The notes below the pieces were generated by a model. That model searched no databases, had not been told where the DNA came from, and saw only the letters and a program-made list of their open reading frames with translations. Positions 9,419 to 19,162 of a stretch of DNA of 64,000 nt are shown here, piece by piece. Made by a program: the position numbers and the translations under genes. The stretch is from Chryseobacterium jejuense (GTDB taxonomy: Bacteria; Bacteroidota; Bacteroidia; Flavobacteriales; Weeksellaceae): assembly GCF_017877355.1 (NCBI RefSeq), contig NZ_JAGIPR010000001.1, positions 620,001 through 684,000 of the forward strand. Reading direction: 5' to 3'. Position 1 is the first letter of the stretch, and each line of letters opens with the position of its first letter.

Positions 9419-9872
9419 AGACTTTAGCAGATGATGATAACATAAAAACAATTTTAAACTAATCTTGTCATCAATTTATTATACAGTGTCATGCTGAAAG
9501 AAACGAAGTGAAATGAAGAATTCCAACGATATATAAAACTCGTTATCTATCAGAAAAAAAATGAAATAAAGCTGTATATCATCATCAACACTCAAACATA
9601 CACCATTATAATCTCCACAATCATCTGTAAAAATCAGGGTAATCCGTGGGAAAATAAATTCAATATAAACGGGCTTCAGTCCGTTTTTTCAATAATAGCC
9701 TATTCATTGGCTTTAGCCCAAACCTATAAAGAACATTTATAATAAATATTGTGATAACATCCGGAAAATAAACTTCTATTATGAAAATTTTAACCCAGTC
9801 AGAATAAAAAAAAATTCATAAAATTTCCGTATTTTTGCACGTCGTGATTTTCAGGCAAAGTCACTCCGAATT
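9419..9872. repeat. 454-bp gap with dispersed repeats and the uvrA promoter region
   Basis: No gene is visible. At 9487-9524 lies a GTCATGCTGAAAG..GAAATGAAGAAT repeat of the type also seen at 50849, 55008 and 58874. At 9667-9724 lies a second repeat type, AACGGGCTTCAGTCCGTT followed by GCCTATTCATTGGCTTTAGCCC, with small inverted repeats. A -7-like TATTTTTG (9830-9837) lies 35 bp before the uvrA start, without a clear -33 box. Confidence 0.6.
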
Positions 9873-12704
9873 ATGAGCAAATCAACAGAATATATAGAAG
9901 TTTACGGAGCACGTGAACACAACCTAAAGAATATTAATGTTAAGATCCCGCGCAACGAACTGGTAGTAATTACCGGGCTTTCCGGGAGTGGAAAATCTTC
10001 ACTGGCTTTTGATACTATTTTTGCAGAAGGCCAGCGTCGTTATATAGAAACATTCTCTGCGTATGCCCGCCAGTTTCTGGGTGGATTGGAGCGTCCCGAT
10101 GTAGATAAAATTGAAGGACTTTCACCCGTTATTGCCATTGAGCAGAAAACAACCAATAAAAATCCGCGTTCTACTGTAGGAACTGTTACAGAGCTTTATG
10201 ACTATCTTCGTCTTTTGTATGCAAGGGTTTCGGATGCTTACTCATTGTCTACAGGGCAGAAACTGGTAAGTTATACTGAAGATCAGATCCTTGATACCAT
10301 TAAGAACAACTATAAAGGAGAAAAGATTATGTTACTGGCACCTGTTGTACGTTCCAGAAAAGGACATTACCATGAACTTTTCGTACAGATGGCTAAAAAA
10401 GGCTATGGGCAGGCTAGAATTGATGGTGAGTTACAGGATATTGAATACGATTTAAAACTTGACCGTTATAAAACCCACGATATTGATATTGTGATCGATC
10501 GTTGGATTATCGGGGAAAGTGCTTCAGAAGGAAGAATGGAAAAATCTCTGCGTACCGCAATGGAAATGGGAGAGGGAATCATCGGAATTCAGAAATTGGG
10601 AAGTACAGATATTGAATATTTCTCCAAAAACCTGATGGATGCTGAAACAGGACATTCCTTAGCCTTACCGGAACCGAATACTTTTTCATTCAACTCTCCA
10701 AAAGGAAGCTGCCCGAACTGTAAAGGACTGGGAACGATCAAAAAGATCAATACTGATTATTTCATTGATAATCCGAAACTATCTATCAACCAGGGAGGTT
10801 TACTGCCACTGGAAGATATTAAGTCCAATAAATGGATTCTTGCACAAATCAAGAACATTCTTGAAATCTTCGGATTGGGAATGACAACGCCATTACAGGA
10901 TATTCCGGAAGAAGCTTTGGACTATATTTATAACGGATGTCACAAAGAATTCAATAAAGACCTGAAATATGCGGGAATCACCAAGAAGATCAAGATCAGC
11001 TTTGATGGTTTGATTGCCTTCATGGAAGAAATTATTGATGAAAGAGAATCCTACGAAGCTATTTTATTAGAAAGACATTTCACCACAGAAGAAACATGCC
11101 CGGAATGTGGCGGAACCCGTCTTCAGCCTTCAAGCTTAAGTTTTAAAATTGATGGAAAGAATATTGCTGAGGTCAATGGGCTAAGTTTAGCAGATTTGAA
11201 AGATTGGCTGGCCGATGTTAAAGATAAATTTTCAGAGAAAAATAAAATTATTGCTCACGAGATCTTAAAAGAAATCGAAACCAGACTTCAGTTCTTACTA
11301 GATGTAGGATTGGACTATCTGAGTTTAAGCAGAAGTTCAAAAACCCTTTCAGGAGGAGAATCACAAAGGATTCGTCTGGCAACCCAAATTGGGTCCCAGC
11401 TTGTGAATGTTCTGTATATTTTAGATGAACCAAGTATCGGGCTTCACCAGAGAGATAACGAAAGACTGATTCATTCTTTAAAGAATCTTAGAGATATTGG
11501 TAACTCTGTTTTAGTAGTAGAACACGATAAAGACATGATTCTGGAAGCCGATGAGGTATTGGATATTGGTCCAAGAGCAGGAAAATTTGGAGGTGAAATC
11601 CTTTGGCAGGGAAAACCAAAAGATCTTTTAAAAGCAGATACCATCACCGCTCAGTATATCAATGGGAAAAGAAAAATTGAAATACCGGCTGAAAGAAGAG
11701 CAGGAAGCGGAAAAAATATAGTTCTGAAAGGAGCCACAGGAAATAACCTGAAAAATGTAACTCTGGATGTTCCTCTTGGAAAATTGGTCGTGGTAACCGG
11801 AATTTCAGGAAGTGGAAAATCTTCTTTAATTAACGGAACACTATATCCAATCCTTAACAAACATTTTTACAGAGCAGTTCAGGAACCTTTACCATACAAA
11901 AAGATCGAAGGGCTAGATAATATTGATAAAATTGTAGATGTAGACCAAACTCCGATCGGAAGAACACCACGTTCAAATCCGGCAACTTATACAGGAATGT
12001 TTACAGATATCCGAAACCTTTTTGCAGAATTACCTGAAAGTAAGATCCGCGGGTACAAACCGGGAAGATTCTCTTTCAACGTAAAAGGCGGAAGATGCGA
12101 AACCTGTCAGGGTGGTGGATTAAAAGTGATTGAAATGAACTTCCTTCCGGATGTATACGTTCATTGCGAAACCTGCAACGGAAAACGTTTTAACAGGGAA
12201 ACACTGGAAGTTCGTTACAAGGGGAAATCAATTTCCGATGTGTTGGATATGACCATTGATGAAGCGGTAGATTTCTTTCAACCGATTCCAAAAATCTTTG
12301 CTAAAGTAAAAACTTTGCAGGATGTAGGATTAGGATATATTACATTAGGGCAACAATCTACAACACTTTCTGGAGGAGAGGCCCAGCGTATTAAGTTAGC
12401 TACAGAACTGGCAAAAAGACAAACCGGAAATACCCTTTATATCCTTGATGAACCTACAACAGGGCTTCACTTTGAAGATGTAAAAATCCTGATGGATGCC
12501 ATCAATCAATTGGTAGAACTAGGAAATTCATTCATCATTATTGAACATAATATGGATGTGATTAAACTGGCAGACCATATTATTGATGTAGGTCCGGAAG
12601 GAGGAAAATATGGTGGACAGATTGTTGCACAGGGAACTCCCGAGGAAATTGTGAAGTCTAAAAAGAGTCTGACAGGGAAGTTTCTGAAGAGAGAATTGGA
12701 ATAA
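9873..12704 (+). CDS. uvrA: Excinuclease ABC subunit A
   Basis: A 943-residue UvrA, the damage-recognition ATPase of nucleotide excision repair that loads UvrB. Both ABC modules are complete: Walker [10 protein letters not shown] (35-43) and GISGSGKSS in the second half, and two LSGGE signature motifs ([24 protein letters not shown]). Both Walker B/D-loop segments ([22 protein letters not shown]) are present. Zinc-binding cysteine pairs are visible (CPNC, CPEC, CETC..CETC). The length is normal. The gene is the first of a two-gene unit ending at the hairpin at 13342. The usual LexA-type SOS box cannot be recognised upstream. Confidence 0.97.
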   Translation: MSKSTEYIEVYGAREHNLKNINVKIPRNELVVITGLSGSGKSSLAFDTIFAEGQRRYIETFSAYARQFLGGLERPDVDKIEGLSPVIAIEQKTTNKNPRSTVGTVTELYDYLRLLYARVSDAYSLSTGQKLVSYTEDQILDTIKNNYKGEKIMLLAPVVRSRKGHYHELFVQMAKKGYGQARIDGELQDIEYDLKLDRYKTHDIDIVIDRWIIGESASEGRMEKSLRTAMEMGEGIIGIQKLGSTDIEYFSKNLMDAETGHSLALPEPNTFSFNSPKGSCPNCKGLGTIKKINTDYFIDNPKLSINQGGLLPLEDIKSNKWILAQIKNILEIFGLGMTTPLQDIPEEALDYIYNGCHKEFNKDLKYAGITKKIKISFDGLIAFMEEIIDERESYEAILLERHFTTEETCPECGGTRLQPSSLSFKIDGKNIAEVNGLSLADLKDWLADVKDKFSEKNKIIAHEILKEIETRLQFLLDVGLDYLSLSRSSKTLSGGESQRIRLATQIGSQLVNVLYILDEPSIGLHQRDNERLIHSLKNLRDIGNSVLVVEHDKDMILEADEVLDIGPRAGKFGGEILWQGKPKDLLKADTITAQYINGKRKIEIPAERRAGSGKNIVLKGATGNNLKNVTLDVPLGKLVVVTGISGSGKSSLINGTLYPILNKHFYRAVQEPLPYKKIEGLDNIDKIVDVDQTPIGRTPRSNPATYTGMFTDIRNLFAELPESKIRGYKPGRFSFNVKGGRCETCQGGGLKVIEMNFLPDVYVHCETCNGKRFNRETLEVRYKGKSISDVLDMTIDEAVDFFQPIPKIFAKVKTLQDVGLGYITLGQQSTTLSGGEAQRIKLATELAKRQTGNTLYILDEPTTGLHFEDVKILMDAINQLVELGNSFIIIEHNMDVIKLADHIIDVGPEGGKYGGQIVAQGTPEEIVKSKKSLTGKFLKRELE

Positions 12705-12713
12705 AAACTTTAT

Positions 12714-13313
12714 ATGAAGACATTGACGCAAAAAAGCGGGAGAAATACAACCTACTTTGAAATTAAGGAAGATGGAGTCTTTGTAAAAAATAGCTTTATC
12801 AAAGAGTTACATGAATATAAAGTGCATTTCGCAGATATTTATGATGATGAAACAGTGCTTAGAAAGAAAAAAGATTGGGTGCTGGTGCTCATCAGTATAT
12901 CTATGGTGTTTAATTCGATATTGCTTACTATCGTTATTAATCAATCTTACAATTTTTCAGTATCATCAGGAATGATTGTTTTTGTTTTGGCTATGCTTCC
13001 TACTCTCATTGTAGGTGGATTGTGCAATAATGAATTTAGAGCAGAAAGTTCCAAAAGTCTTGCAGCAGCAAAACCCCTCAATTTTTCATACTCAAAAAAA
13101 GAAATGGAAAAGGTAGATGCCTTTATAGCTGAAATCAGGAAGAGCAAGAAAGATTATTATCTGAAAGAATATTATAGGATAGATAATTTGATTCCTATCC
13201 AGACACAGGTAGCAAGGATTCATTGGCTTTATGAATGTAAATATATTACAGAAAGTGATGCACAGTTTATCCTTGACGAACTTGAAACCAGAAGGATAAT
13301 TAAAGGATTATAA
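12714..13313 (+). CDS. Hypothetical two-helix membrane protein
   Basis: A 199-residue protein starting 9 bp after uvrA and probably co-transcribed with it. Two hydrophobic helices (about 56-77 and 84-102) divide it into an N-terminal domain with alternating beta character and a C-terminal helical domain. That domain ends in WLYECKYITESDAQFILDELE, which resembles the short linker helices of bacterial membrane-anchored PH-like or SHOCT-type proteins. No catalytic motif is seen and no family is recognised with confidence. The link with uvrA is positional only. Confidence 0.6.
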   Translation: MKTLTQKSGRNTTYFEIKEDGVFVKNSFIKELHEYKVHFADIYDDETVLRKKKDWVLVLISISMVFNSILLTIVINQSYNFSVSSGMIVFVLAMLPTLIVGGLCNNEFRAESSKSLAAAKPLNFSYSKKEMEKVDAFIAEIRKSKKDYYLKEYYRIDNLIPIQTQVARIHWLYECKYITESDAQFILDELETRRIIKGL

Positions 13314-13341
13314 TCTAATAAATAGATTAATGAATTATACA

Positions 13342-13374
13342 AAAGAATTTGCGATAGCAGATTCTTTTTTTATT
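13342..13374 (+). terminator. Terminator after uvrA and the membrane protein
   Basis: AAAGAATTTGC (13342-13352) pairs with GCAGATTCTTT (13357-13367) with one mismatch and a GATA loop, followed by a T-rich tract. Confidence 0.75.
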
Positions 13375-13403
13375 TTTATCCCTCAAATCCAAGCTATTCA
13401 ATC

Positions 13404-14228
13404 ATGAAAAAATATATCATCCTTTCAGTATTTCCACTTCTTTTATCATGCAAAAAAGAGAAAGAAGTAGCTGTACCTACAGAAGTAACAGTTCAAAAAA
13501 AGAATAATGTTACAGTAGTTGAGCCAGAGTATAAACCGGATAAGAGCACTATTTTTGGAGTCTATCAGCTTACCGATAAAGATATAGCGATATGTATTCC
13601 TGTTCAGTTTGGTGATCAGGATGATCCACTATCAAAAAAATATGAAAATTTCCTCGTCAAAGATTCTATCCCGTGGATATATGGCAGGGATATGAAGGAT
13701 TATAAATATTATGATACCATATCTGTAGGCCCGTTGTACTACAATAAAAGGTTTGAAGATACCTTTAAAAAAGAAATGAAAGACTCATATTTTGTGTATG
13801 GTACCAAGTCTTTTCAGGAGTGTACCATAAAGCGGGTGGTGTTCCAGTCTACAGAATGTGGAAACGATTATATCGCTTATATCCTAAACGTTGATAAAAA
13901 TATTGTTGGAAACCCGCTTATTGCTTCAGAAAAAGAAATTCCGCTGAAATATGAGAATAATTATTCAGAGATCAATAAGTCTATTAAAAAATCAGCGGCT
14001 AAAGAAAGTACGGAAAATAACTATGGGTTTGGAAACTACAATCCAATCGTTTATGGAAACTATAAAAATCTGTATTTCACCTACTATGATGATTTCAAAT
14101 GGCATGATAAGAAATCAGGTTCCAATTGCCAGTTTCCGGAAAGAGCCGTTTTTGAATTAGATGATAAAGAAAAAGTGAAGCTGCTTTGGAGTTCCGAAAT
14201 GGACCTTCTTGGATTGCCATGTCTTTAA
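13404..14228 (+). CDS. Hypothetical lipoprotein
   Basis: A 274-residue lipoprotein: MKKYIILSVFPLLLSCKKE gives a signal peptide with lipobox LLSC. After a short charged linker the body is mixed alpha/beta, rich in Tyr, Asp and Lys, with several cysteines (in CIPVQFG, ECTIKR, TECGNDY and the final CL). The C-terminal tail reads YFTYYDDFKWH...AVFELDDKEKVKLLW. No known domain is recognised. It opens the accessory island that carries the small leader peptide, vgrG and the effector-immunity block. A role as an immunity-like or adhesin-related lipoprotein is only a guess from this context. Confidence 0.6.
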   Translation: MKKYIILSVFPLLLSCKKEKEVAVPTEVTVQKKNNVTVVEPEYKPDKSTIFGVYQLTDKDIAICIPVQFGDQDDPLSKKYENFLVKDSIPWIYGRDMKDYKYYDTISVGPLYYNKRFEDTFKKEMKDSYFVYGTKSFQECTIKRVVFQSTECGNDYIAYILNVDKNIVGNPLIASEKEIPLKYENNYSEINKSIKKSAAKESTENNYGFGNYNPIVYGNYKNLYFTYYDDFKWHDKKSGSNCQFPERAVFELDDKEKVKLLWSSEMDLLGLPCL

Positions 14229-14409
14229 TGGTGGGAATTCTAAGGCTTTGAATGTCAATAGATGTATTTCTTAAACTCATAAAATATAATATTTTCAGAC
14301 AGGATTTTTCAGGCGTAAAAGTGTGAATAATGAAAATTTTAACCATTAAATTATAATAATGTATAACAATATTCGTTTTAATTTTACAAAACCATAAAAT
14401 TAAAGCTAT

Positions 14410-14544
14410 ATGAAAAATTTAAAGAAACTGACTAAAGTAGATTTGAAGTCAGTGTACGGAGGACAGCCAAAACAATATTGTACGTATTGCGAATGGGCAA
14501 ACAAAGTATTTTGCAGCGAAATTCCAATCGTTCAGTGTCCATAA
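14410..14544 (+). CDS. Small double-glycine-leader peptide (bacteriocin-like precursor)
   Basis: A 44-codon gene. Residues 1-18 form a typical leader, MKNLKKLTKVDLKSVYGG: basic start, the conserved Leu-Lys pattern, and a Gly-Gly processing site at 17-18. The remaining 26 residues make a core with four cysteines (24, 27, 35, 43), aromatic residues and two prolines, ending in CP. Leaders of this kind direct precursors to peptidase-containing ABC exporters (PCAT, C39). A terminator follows within 10 bp, which supports a real, separately ended transcript. No exporter or modification enzyme lies next to it. Product activity (bacteriocin, signal or other) is unknown. Confidence 0.72.
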   Translation: MKNLKKLTKVDLKSVYGGQPKQYCTYCEWANKVFCSEIPIVQCP

Positions 14545-14550
14545 AAAATC

Positions 14551-14575
14551 AAGCCGCTTTTTTAAGCGGCTTTTT
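14551..14575. terminator. Bidirectional terminator between convergent genes
   Basis: AAGCCGCTT (14551-14559) pairs with AAGCGGCTT (14564-14572). A-rich on one side and T-rich on the other, it can end both the leader-peptide gene and the convergent lipoprotein gene. Confidence 0.85.
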
Positions 14576-15117
14576 CATTGTTTTGTATATTGGATAAAGT
14601 CTGTCATACTCTTTTTAAGATCTTTGGAGTTTCCTGTAGAATCAAAAACAATATTATCAATTTTCCATCCTTTATCAGAATCAATAAGTTGTATTCTATC
14701 AGTCCATGATACCTTTGGGGTAGTCATATTGTATTCAAATTGTACAAGAGCTTCTGCAGTTTTGTCTCGAACATTGATACGTTTGATAGTGTAACTGGTA
14801 TATCCTTCATATAAACTTGAAAAGATTGCCCCCTCAAAGATCAAAGGTTTCTCATCCGGATGATCGCTGTTTTTCACTTTCTCAATATCAGCTTTTGAAG
14901 CATTGATTGCGGATTCCAATGTTGTTTTCAGTTCCGGAGAAAATAAATCATCCGAAATAGGTTGATTATACACCGCTTCATTCGATTTTCCGTATTGATT
15001 ATAAAGCTGATTTACTTTTTCTGTAATCAGTTTTTTTTCTGTGGATGGAGGTGTTGTTTTACTGCAGGCAATAAAGCAGAAGATGAAGCTTACATATAGA
15101 AAAAGTGGTCGTATCAT
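14575..15117 (-). CDS. DUF3828-like lipoprotein
   Basis: A 180-residue lipoprotein with lipobox FIACSK. The mature domain opens with a helix (LITEKVNQLYNQYGK), continues with a helical pair around LFSPELKTTLESA, then a beta sheet including VSWTDRIQLIDSDKGWKIDNIVF, the WxD..L..s..GW.IDnI pattern of DUF3828 and related NTF2-like immunity or periplasmic proteins. It is convergent with the small leader-peptide gene and divergent from vgrG. An immunity role against a secreted toxin is possible but not shown. Family assignment is moderate. Confidence 0.6.
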   Translation of the reverse strand: MIRPLFLYVSFIFCFIACSKTTPPSTEKKLITEKVNQLYNQYGKSNEAVYNQPISDDLFSPELKTTLESAINASKADIEKVKNSDHPDEKPLIFEGAIFSSLYEGYTSYTIKRINVRDKTAEALVQFEYNMTTPKVSWTDRIQLIDSDKGWKIDNIVFDSTGNSKDLKKSMTDFIQYTKQ

Positions 15118-15219
15118 ATTATAGAATATTATTTTTCTGAAAATTCAAAAGATGTACCAAGTCATTAGTTGTTAGGCTATTTTTGAAGCATCCTAATAAA
15201 ACAATTGTATATCCCTTGG

Positions 15220-15252
15220 TTTGGATTTAATTTTATTTTTTTTTTATATTTG
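15220..15252 (+). promoter_or_regulatory. Bacteroidota-type promoter upstream of vgrG
   Basis: TTTG at 15220-15223 and TATATTTG at 15245-15252, spaced by 21 bases, match the TTTG-N17..23-TAnnTTTG consensus of the main sigma factor. The leader to the vgrG ATG would be about 30 bases. This is the likely promoter for the vgrG, effector and DUF2931 genes. Confidence 0.65.
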
Positions 15253-15287
15253 TAATAATTATATCCTGAATAACACAAATATAAGGC

Positions 15288-17240
15288 ATGAAAAAAAATA
15301 CGACTTCAGAACGCGTATCCTTTACTGATGGATACCGTGCTCCTGATAATGCTCAGGCAGTAAAAGAAAATAATACAGCAGGAATCAACCGCATTGTCAA
15401 ACTGTCTGCAGTAATCAGCGGAGAAATCATTTCAAGTTTTAAACATTTTAAGTTAAAACAAAGTGCTGTAACCCATCATGAATTTGAATTAACACTGGCT
15501 CACGATGCCTTACCTGAAAAACAGGGACATCAGCTGGAACAGGCTAACGCGTTTTTAGGAAAGCGACTGACCATTAAAATTGCTTACAAAGATTTCGAAA
15601 CAAAAAATAGCCCTGAGAGAGTTTTTGTAGGGATCATTACCAAAGTAGGTTTCAGTCAGGAAGCTCACAGTTTGGGAAATATTGTTTTAAAAGGCTTCAG
15701 TCCTACCATTCTTTTGGATGGCGCTCCCCATACCCAGAGCTTTGGGGGATCCCAGCCTGTGAATACAGGAATTATAGCGGATGAGGTAATCAAACAGGGG
15801 ATAGATCGGTTCTGGTATGACTTTAGGGTGAATGCCAAAGCCTCGTCGCAAATTGTCTACAGCTCCCAGTACAATGAAACGCATTATAATTATTTATGCA
15901 GATTGGCAGAAGCCTATGGAGAACAGTTTTTCTATGACGGAGAAGTCCTGCATTTCGGAAATATGCCGGCTCCGGCAGCTCCCCTTGAATTGATAAGTGG
16001 AAGTAATGCTTCAAATATTCATACCGAGCTTAGAGCACTTCATACCCGGCCCGGTTATTATGGATATAACAGCAGTAAAAATGTTATGCTGACTTCAGGA
16101 GAAACTCCTTTAAAACATATGGGAAATCTTGCCCAGACCGCTTATACCAATAATGAAAATATTTTCAAGACCCCTTCACTTCAGTCGGCTCCCATTAAAG
16201 CAGCTACTGATATGGATGTGGTGAATTCTCAGACAGGGGTATGGGGAAGTAAAGGGGTAGATGTATTTGTAGTATCCGGTGATACCACAATGCCGTTTCT
16301 ATATCCCGGATGTACAGCAGATCTTTATCTGAGAAAACCCGATTCCAGCAAAACAGGGTATTTCACAAAATTAATGATGACAAAAGTTATCCATGAGATT
16401 GATACTTTAGGTCATTACAAAGGAAGCTTTGAAGCCATTGCTTCTGATACGGGATTCATCCCGAAACCTGAATTTACAACTCCTTTTGCAGAAACACAGC
16501 CGGCAGTAGTGATCTCCAACGAAGATCCTTTGGGACAAGGACGTGTACAAGTAAAATTTCTGTGGCAGCTTAATGAAACTACAGATTTTATCAGAGTAAT
16601 GAGTCCGGACGCAGGGGGAACAGATCAGATCACCCAAAACAGAGGCTATGTGGCCATTCCTGAAGTGGGAGACCAGGTCATGGTAGGATTTGTACATAAC
16701 CATCCGGATCGTCCTTTCGTGATGGGCGGAATGTTTCATGGAGGGGTAGCCCTTGGCGGTGGCGTGAATAATCACTTAAAATCTATTCAGACCAGAAGTG
16801 GTATCCGTATTCTGATGAATGATGCTGAAGGCAGTGTAAATATTGTAGATCCAAGTGGTAACAATTATTTCATGGATGGAAAAGGAAACATCACGGTATC
16901 CGCACCTAATGACATCAACTTCAATGCAGGTGGAAACCTCAATATCAATGTGGGGCAAAATATGTCTACCAGCGTTGGAATGAATAAAACAGATACCGTA
17001 ACAATGAATCATAGTGAAAGTGTGGGCATGATAAAAACCTCTTCCGTGATAGGAGATTCCCAGGTTTTCATCACTGGAAAGCTCACAGAGTTGATAGAAG
17101 GAGATGTGCACAGCGAAGTAAAACAGGAACGTAATGAAATTTCAAGAAAAGAAATGAATTTCAGTACAGAAGAAAATTTTACAAGCCATACGAAAAGTTC
17201 AATCTTTATGAATAGCGGCGAAAAAGGTCATAATCATTAA
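15288..17240 (+). CDS. vgrG: T6SS spike protein VgrG (TssI)
   Basis: A 650-residue VgrG, the trimeric spike at the tip of the T6SS tube. Residues about 35-400 match the gp27-like hub. Residues about 405-485 form the gp5-like OB domain (EDPLGQGRVQVKF, PEVGDQVMVGF, DRPFVMGGMFHG). From about 520 to 630 come the repeating short strands of the beta-helix needle (INFNAGGNLNINVGQN and following). It ends in a short His-rich tail with no toxin domain, so it is a cargo carrier, not an evolved VgrG. It lies 10 bp upstream of the DUF2235 effector gene. No PAAR gene is visible beside it. Confidence 0.94.
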   Translation: MKKNTTSERVSFTDGYRAPDNAQAVKENNTAGINRIVKLSAVISGEIISSFKHFKLKQSAVTHHEFELTLAHDALPEKQGHQLEQANAFLGKRLTIKIAYKDFETKNSPERVFVGIITKVGFSQEAHSLGNIVLKGFSPTILLDGAPHTQSFGGSQPVNTGIIADEVIKQGIDRFWYDFRVNAKASSQIVYSSQYNETHYNYLCRLAEAYGEQFFYDGEVLHFGNMPAPAAPLELISGSNASNIHTELRALHTRPGYYGYNSSKNVMLTSGETPLKHMGNLAQTAYTNNENIFKTPSLQSAPIKAATDMDVVNSQTGVWGSKGVDVFVVSGDTTMPFLYPGCTADLYLRKPDSSKTGYFTKLMMTKVIHEIDTLGHYKGSFEAIASDTGFIPKPEFTTPFAETQPAVVISNEDPLGQGRVQVKFLWQLNETTDFIRVMSPDAGGTDQITQNRGYVAIPEVGDQVMVGFVHNHPDRPFVMGGMFHGGVALGGGVNNHLKSIQTRSGIRILMNDAEGSVNIVDPSGNNYFMDGKGNITVSAPNDINFNAGGNLNINVGQNMSTSVGMNKTDTVTMNHSESVGMIKTSSVIGDSQVFITGKLTELIEGDVHSEVKQERNEISRKEMNFSTEENFTSHTKSSIFMNSGEKGHNH

Positions 17241-17250
17241 TATTTTTCCT

Positions 17251-19152
17251 ATGAGCAGAACAAGAATTGTCAACGGGAAATATACCAAGGTCACCGAAAA
17301 AGGGTATAACCTGTACTCTGAAGGAAATACCAATATTAATGCATCAGGTTTGAATAATCTGAATGCAGATAAAGATATTCATCATGGATCCGCGGTAGAA
17401 AAAGCGGCAGCATATCAGCCTAAAGATTCTGTAAATGTTTTTATCGGGATGTTTTTTGATGGCACCGGAAATAACAGGTATAATTCTGATAAAACCTATT
17501 ACAGTAAGATCAACTCCGGGGAAACCTATTATAAAAATGATACCGTTCCTCAGGAATATTATGAAACCATAAAAGATCCCAAAACCGGAAAACAAAAAAA
17601 GATTAAAATCTCAGACCGCGACAGTTACTGGAATCCATATTCCAACGTTGCAAAACTGTTTGATCTTTATAAGAAAAAATTGAATACTAAAAATGATAAG
17701 GAGTATCCGGAATATGGGGAGTATGCTATTTTAAAACAATATGTAGAAGGCATAGGAACAAAACAGGATAAAGAAGATGATATTGCAGGTTCCTGTGCAG
17801 GAAGAGGAGATTGGGGGGTAATTGGTAGAGTAGAGGAAGGAATTAAAAGCGTTATAGAAAATGAATTTAGTAATATTCCTAAAGATAAGAAGATCAATAA
17901 GATTGTATTTGATGTTTTCGGATTCAGCAGGGGAGCTGCAGCGGCAAGGCATTTTTGCAATGAAGTCAAGAAATCGGTAAAATATGATACTGTAATGCGG
18001 GATGAAATGGATATTAAAATGGGACGTCCCAAGATCTCTTATGTTTCAGAACATGCAGGTGGCTTCTTTGGAAAAAGACTGCGCAAAGCAGGATATCAAC
18101 CGGTGGGAGATACCTTTACCATAGAAATCCGTTTTCTGGGTGTATTTGATACGGTAATTTCCGATATGGTGGTGAAAGAAAATATTGGGTATAAAGTTGC
18201 GGGCGCTCTCATTACAAATCCTTTAACTGTTCCTTACAGTATTGCGGCATTTCTGGGACAGGCTTCGCTTCAGGACATCAAAACGAAAGTATCCGGATTG
18301 GGGATTAAAAAGATTTTTCATATTACCGCCCATAATGAATGGCGGAAAAATTTTGCATTAACTCCCACAGAAGAAGGTTATACTATATCGATGCTGGGCG
18401 CCCATTCGGATATAGGAGGCGGCTATGCCCATCTGGATAAATATACCGCTGTTTTGGATTATTTTGATGTGAAAGTGGGAGATGATAAAACGCTTAAGGA
18501 AAAAGAAAAAATAAGACAGTTTTATATCAACCAACGCATTTCTACAGAAAAAGAAATTGCATTTAGAAATACTTACGATCATGTAAAAGAAACAACGGTG
18601 ACCAGTGCAGGAGTGGGGACGCGGGAGATCAAAGCGGAACCGGATTTCCCGGAGAAAGAAAAAACAGTATCCACAAGTCCTTATTTTCAGATATTCCAAA
18701 CCAAAGAATCAGACCACTATATTCTGGAAGATTCCCGGTATATTTCTAATAAATACAGTTTAGTAGCGATGTATATGATGTTGCAAAAAGCTATTGATAA
18801 TAAGGTGCCTTTTTATGACGATTATAATAAATCACCAGATGTAAAGAAAAAATTTGAATATGAAATTCCAGATACGGATAAATATAAAGTATTGAAACAG
18901 TATATGGATCTGATGTTGGATGAAAGTAAAAAAGAAGGGGTTGGAAATTATACAATATCTTCAGAAATATATCAGCATATCTGTAACCATTATATCCATC
19001 TTTCTGCTAACTTTGGAGGACTCGCTGCAATAGGGGTTAAAACCGGGGATCATCATCTTCTGGAAAGTGTAGGTTTTGTCAACCAGCCAATAGCCCCTAA
19101 AGTAGATAAAGATGGTAATATTTATTATGAAAGAGAAAAATGGTACCCTTAG
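17251..19152 (+). CDS. Tle1-like DUF2235 phospholipase, probable T6SS effector
   Basis: A 633-residue alpha/beta-hydrolase of the DUF2235 (Tle1) family. It has the N-terminal FDGTGNN (69-75), the nucleophile elbow GFSRG (224-228, Ser226), an acidic residue in GVFDTV (Asp300) and the late His in GAHSDIGGGY (His385). Known Tle1 enzymes are phospholipases A delivered by T6SS into rival periplasms. The first 60 residues (VNGKYTKVTEKGYNLYSEGNTNIN...) precede the lipase and have no signal peptide; they resemble adaptor segments of VgrG-loaded effectors. The gene is directly between vgrG and the DUF2931 array, the classical spike-effector-immunity order. Substrate specificity is inferred from the family. 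Confidence 0.88.
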   Translation: MSRTRIVNGKYTKVTEKGYNLYSEGNTNINASGLNNLNADKDIHHGSAVEKAAAYQPKDSVNVFIGMFFDGTGNNRYNSDKTYYSKINSGETYYKNDTVPQEYYETIKDPKTGKQKKIKISDRDSYWNPYSNVAKLFDLYKKKLNTKNDKEYPEYGEYAILKQYVEGIGTKQDKEDDIAGSCAGRGDWGVIGRVEEGIKSVIENEFSNIPKDKKINKIVFDVFGFSRGAAAARHFCNEVKKSVKYDTVMRDEMDIKMGRPKISYVSEHAGGFFGKRLRKAGYQPVGDTFTIEIRFLGVFDTVISDMVVKENIGYKVAGALITNPLTVPYSIAAFLGQASLQDIKTKVSGLGIKKIFHITAHNEWRKNFALTPTEEGYTISMLGAHSDIGGGYAHLDKYTAVLDYFDVKVGDDKTLKEKEKIRQFYINQRISTEKEIAFRNTYDHVKETTVTSAGVGTREIKAEPDFPEKEKTVSTSPYFQIFQTKESDHYILEDSRYISNKYSLVAMYMMLQKAIDNKVPFYDDYNKSPDVKKKFEYEIPDTDKYKVLKQYMDLMLDESKKEGVGNYTISSEIYQHICNHYIHLSANFGGLAAIGVKTGDHHLLESVGFVNQPIAPKVDKDGNIYYEREKWYP

Positions 19153-19162
19153 ATAAGAATGT

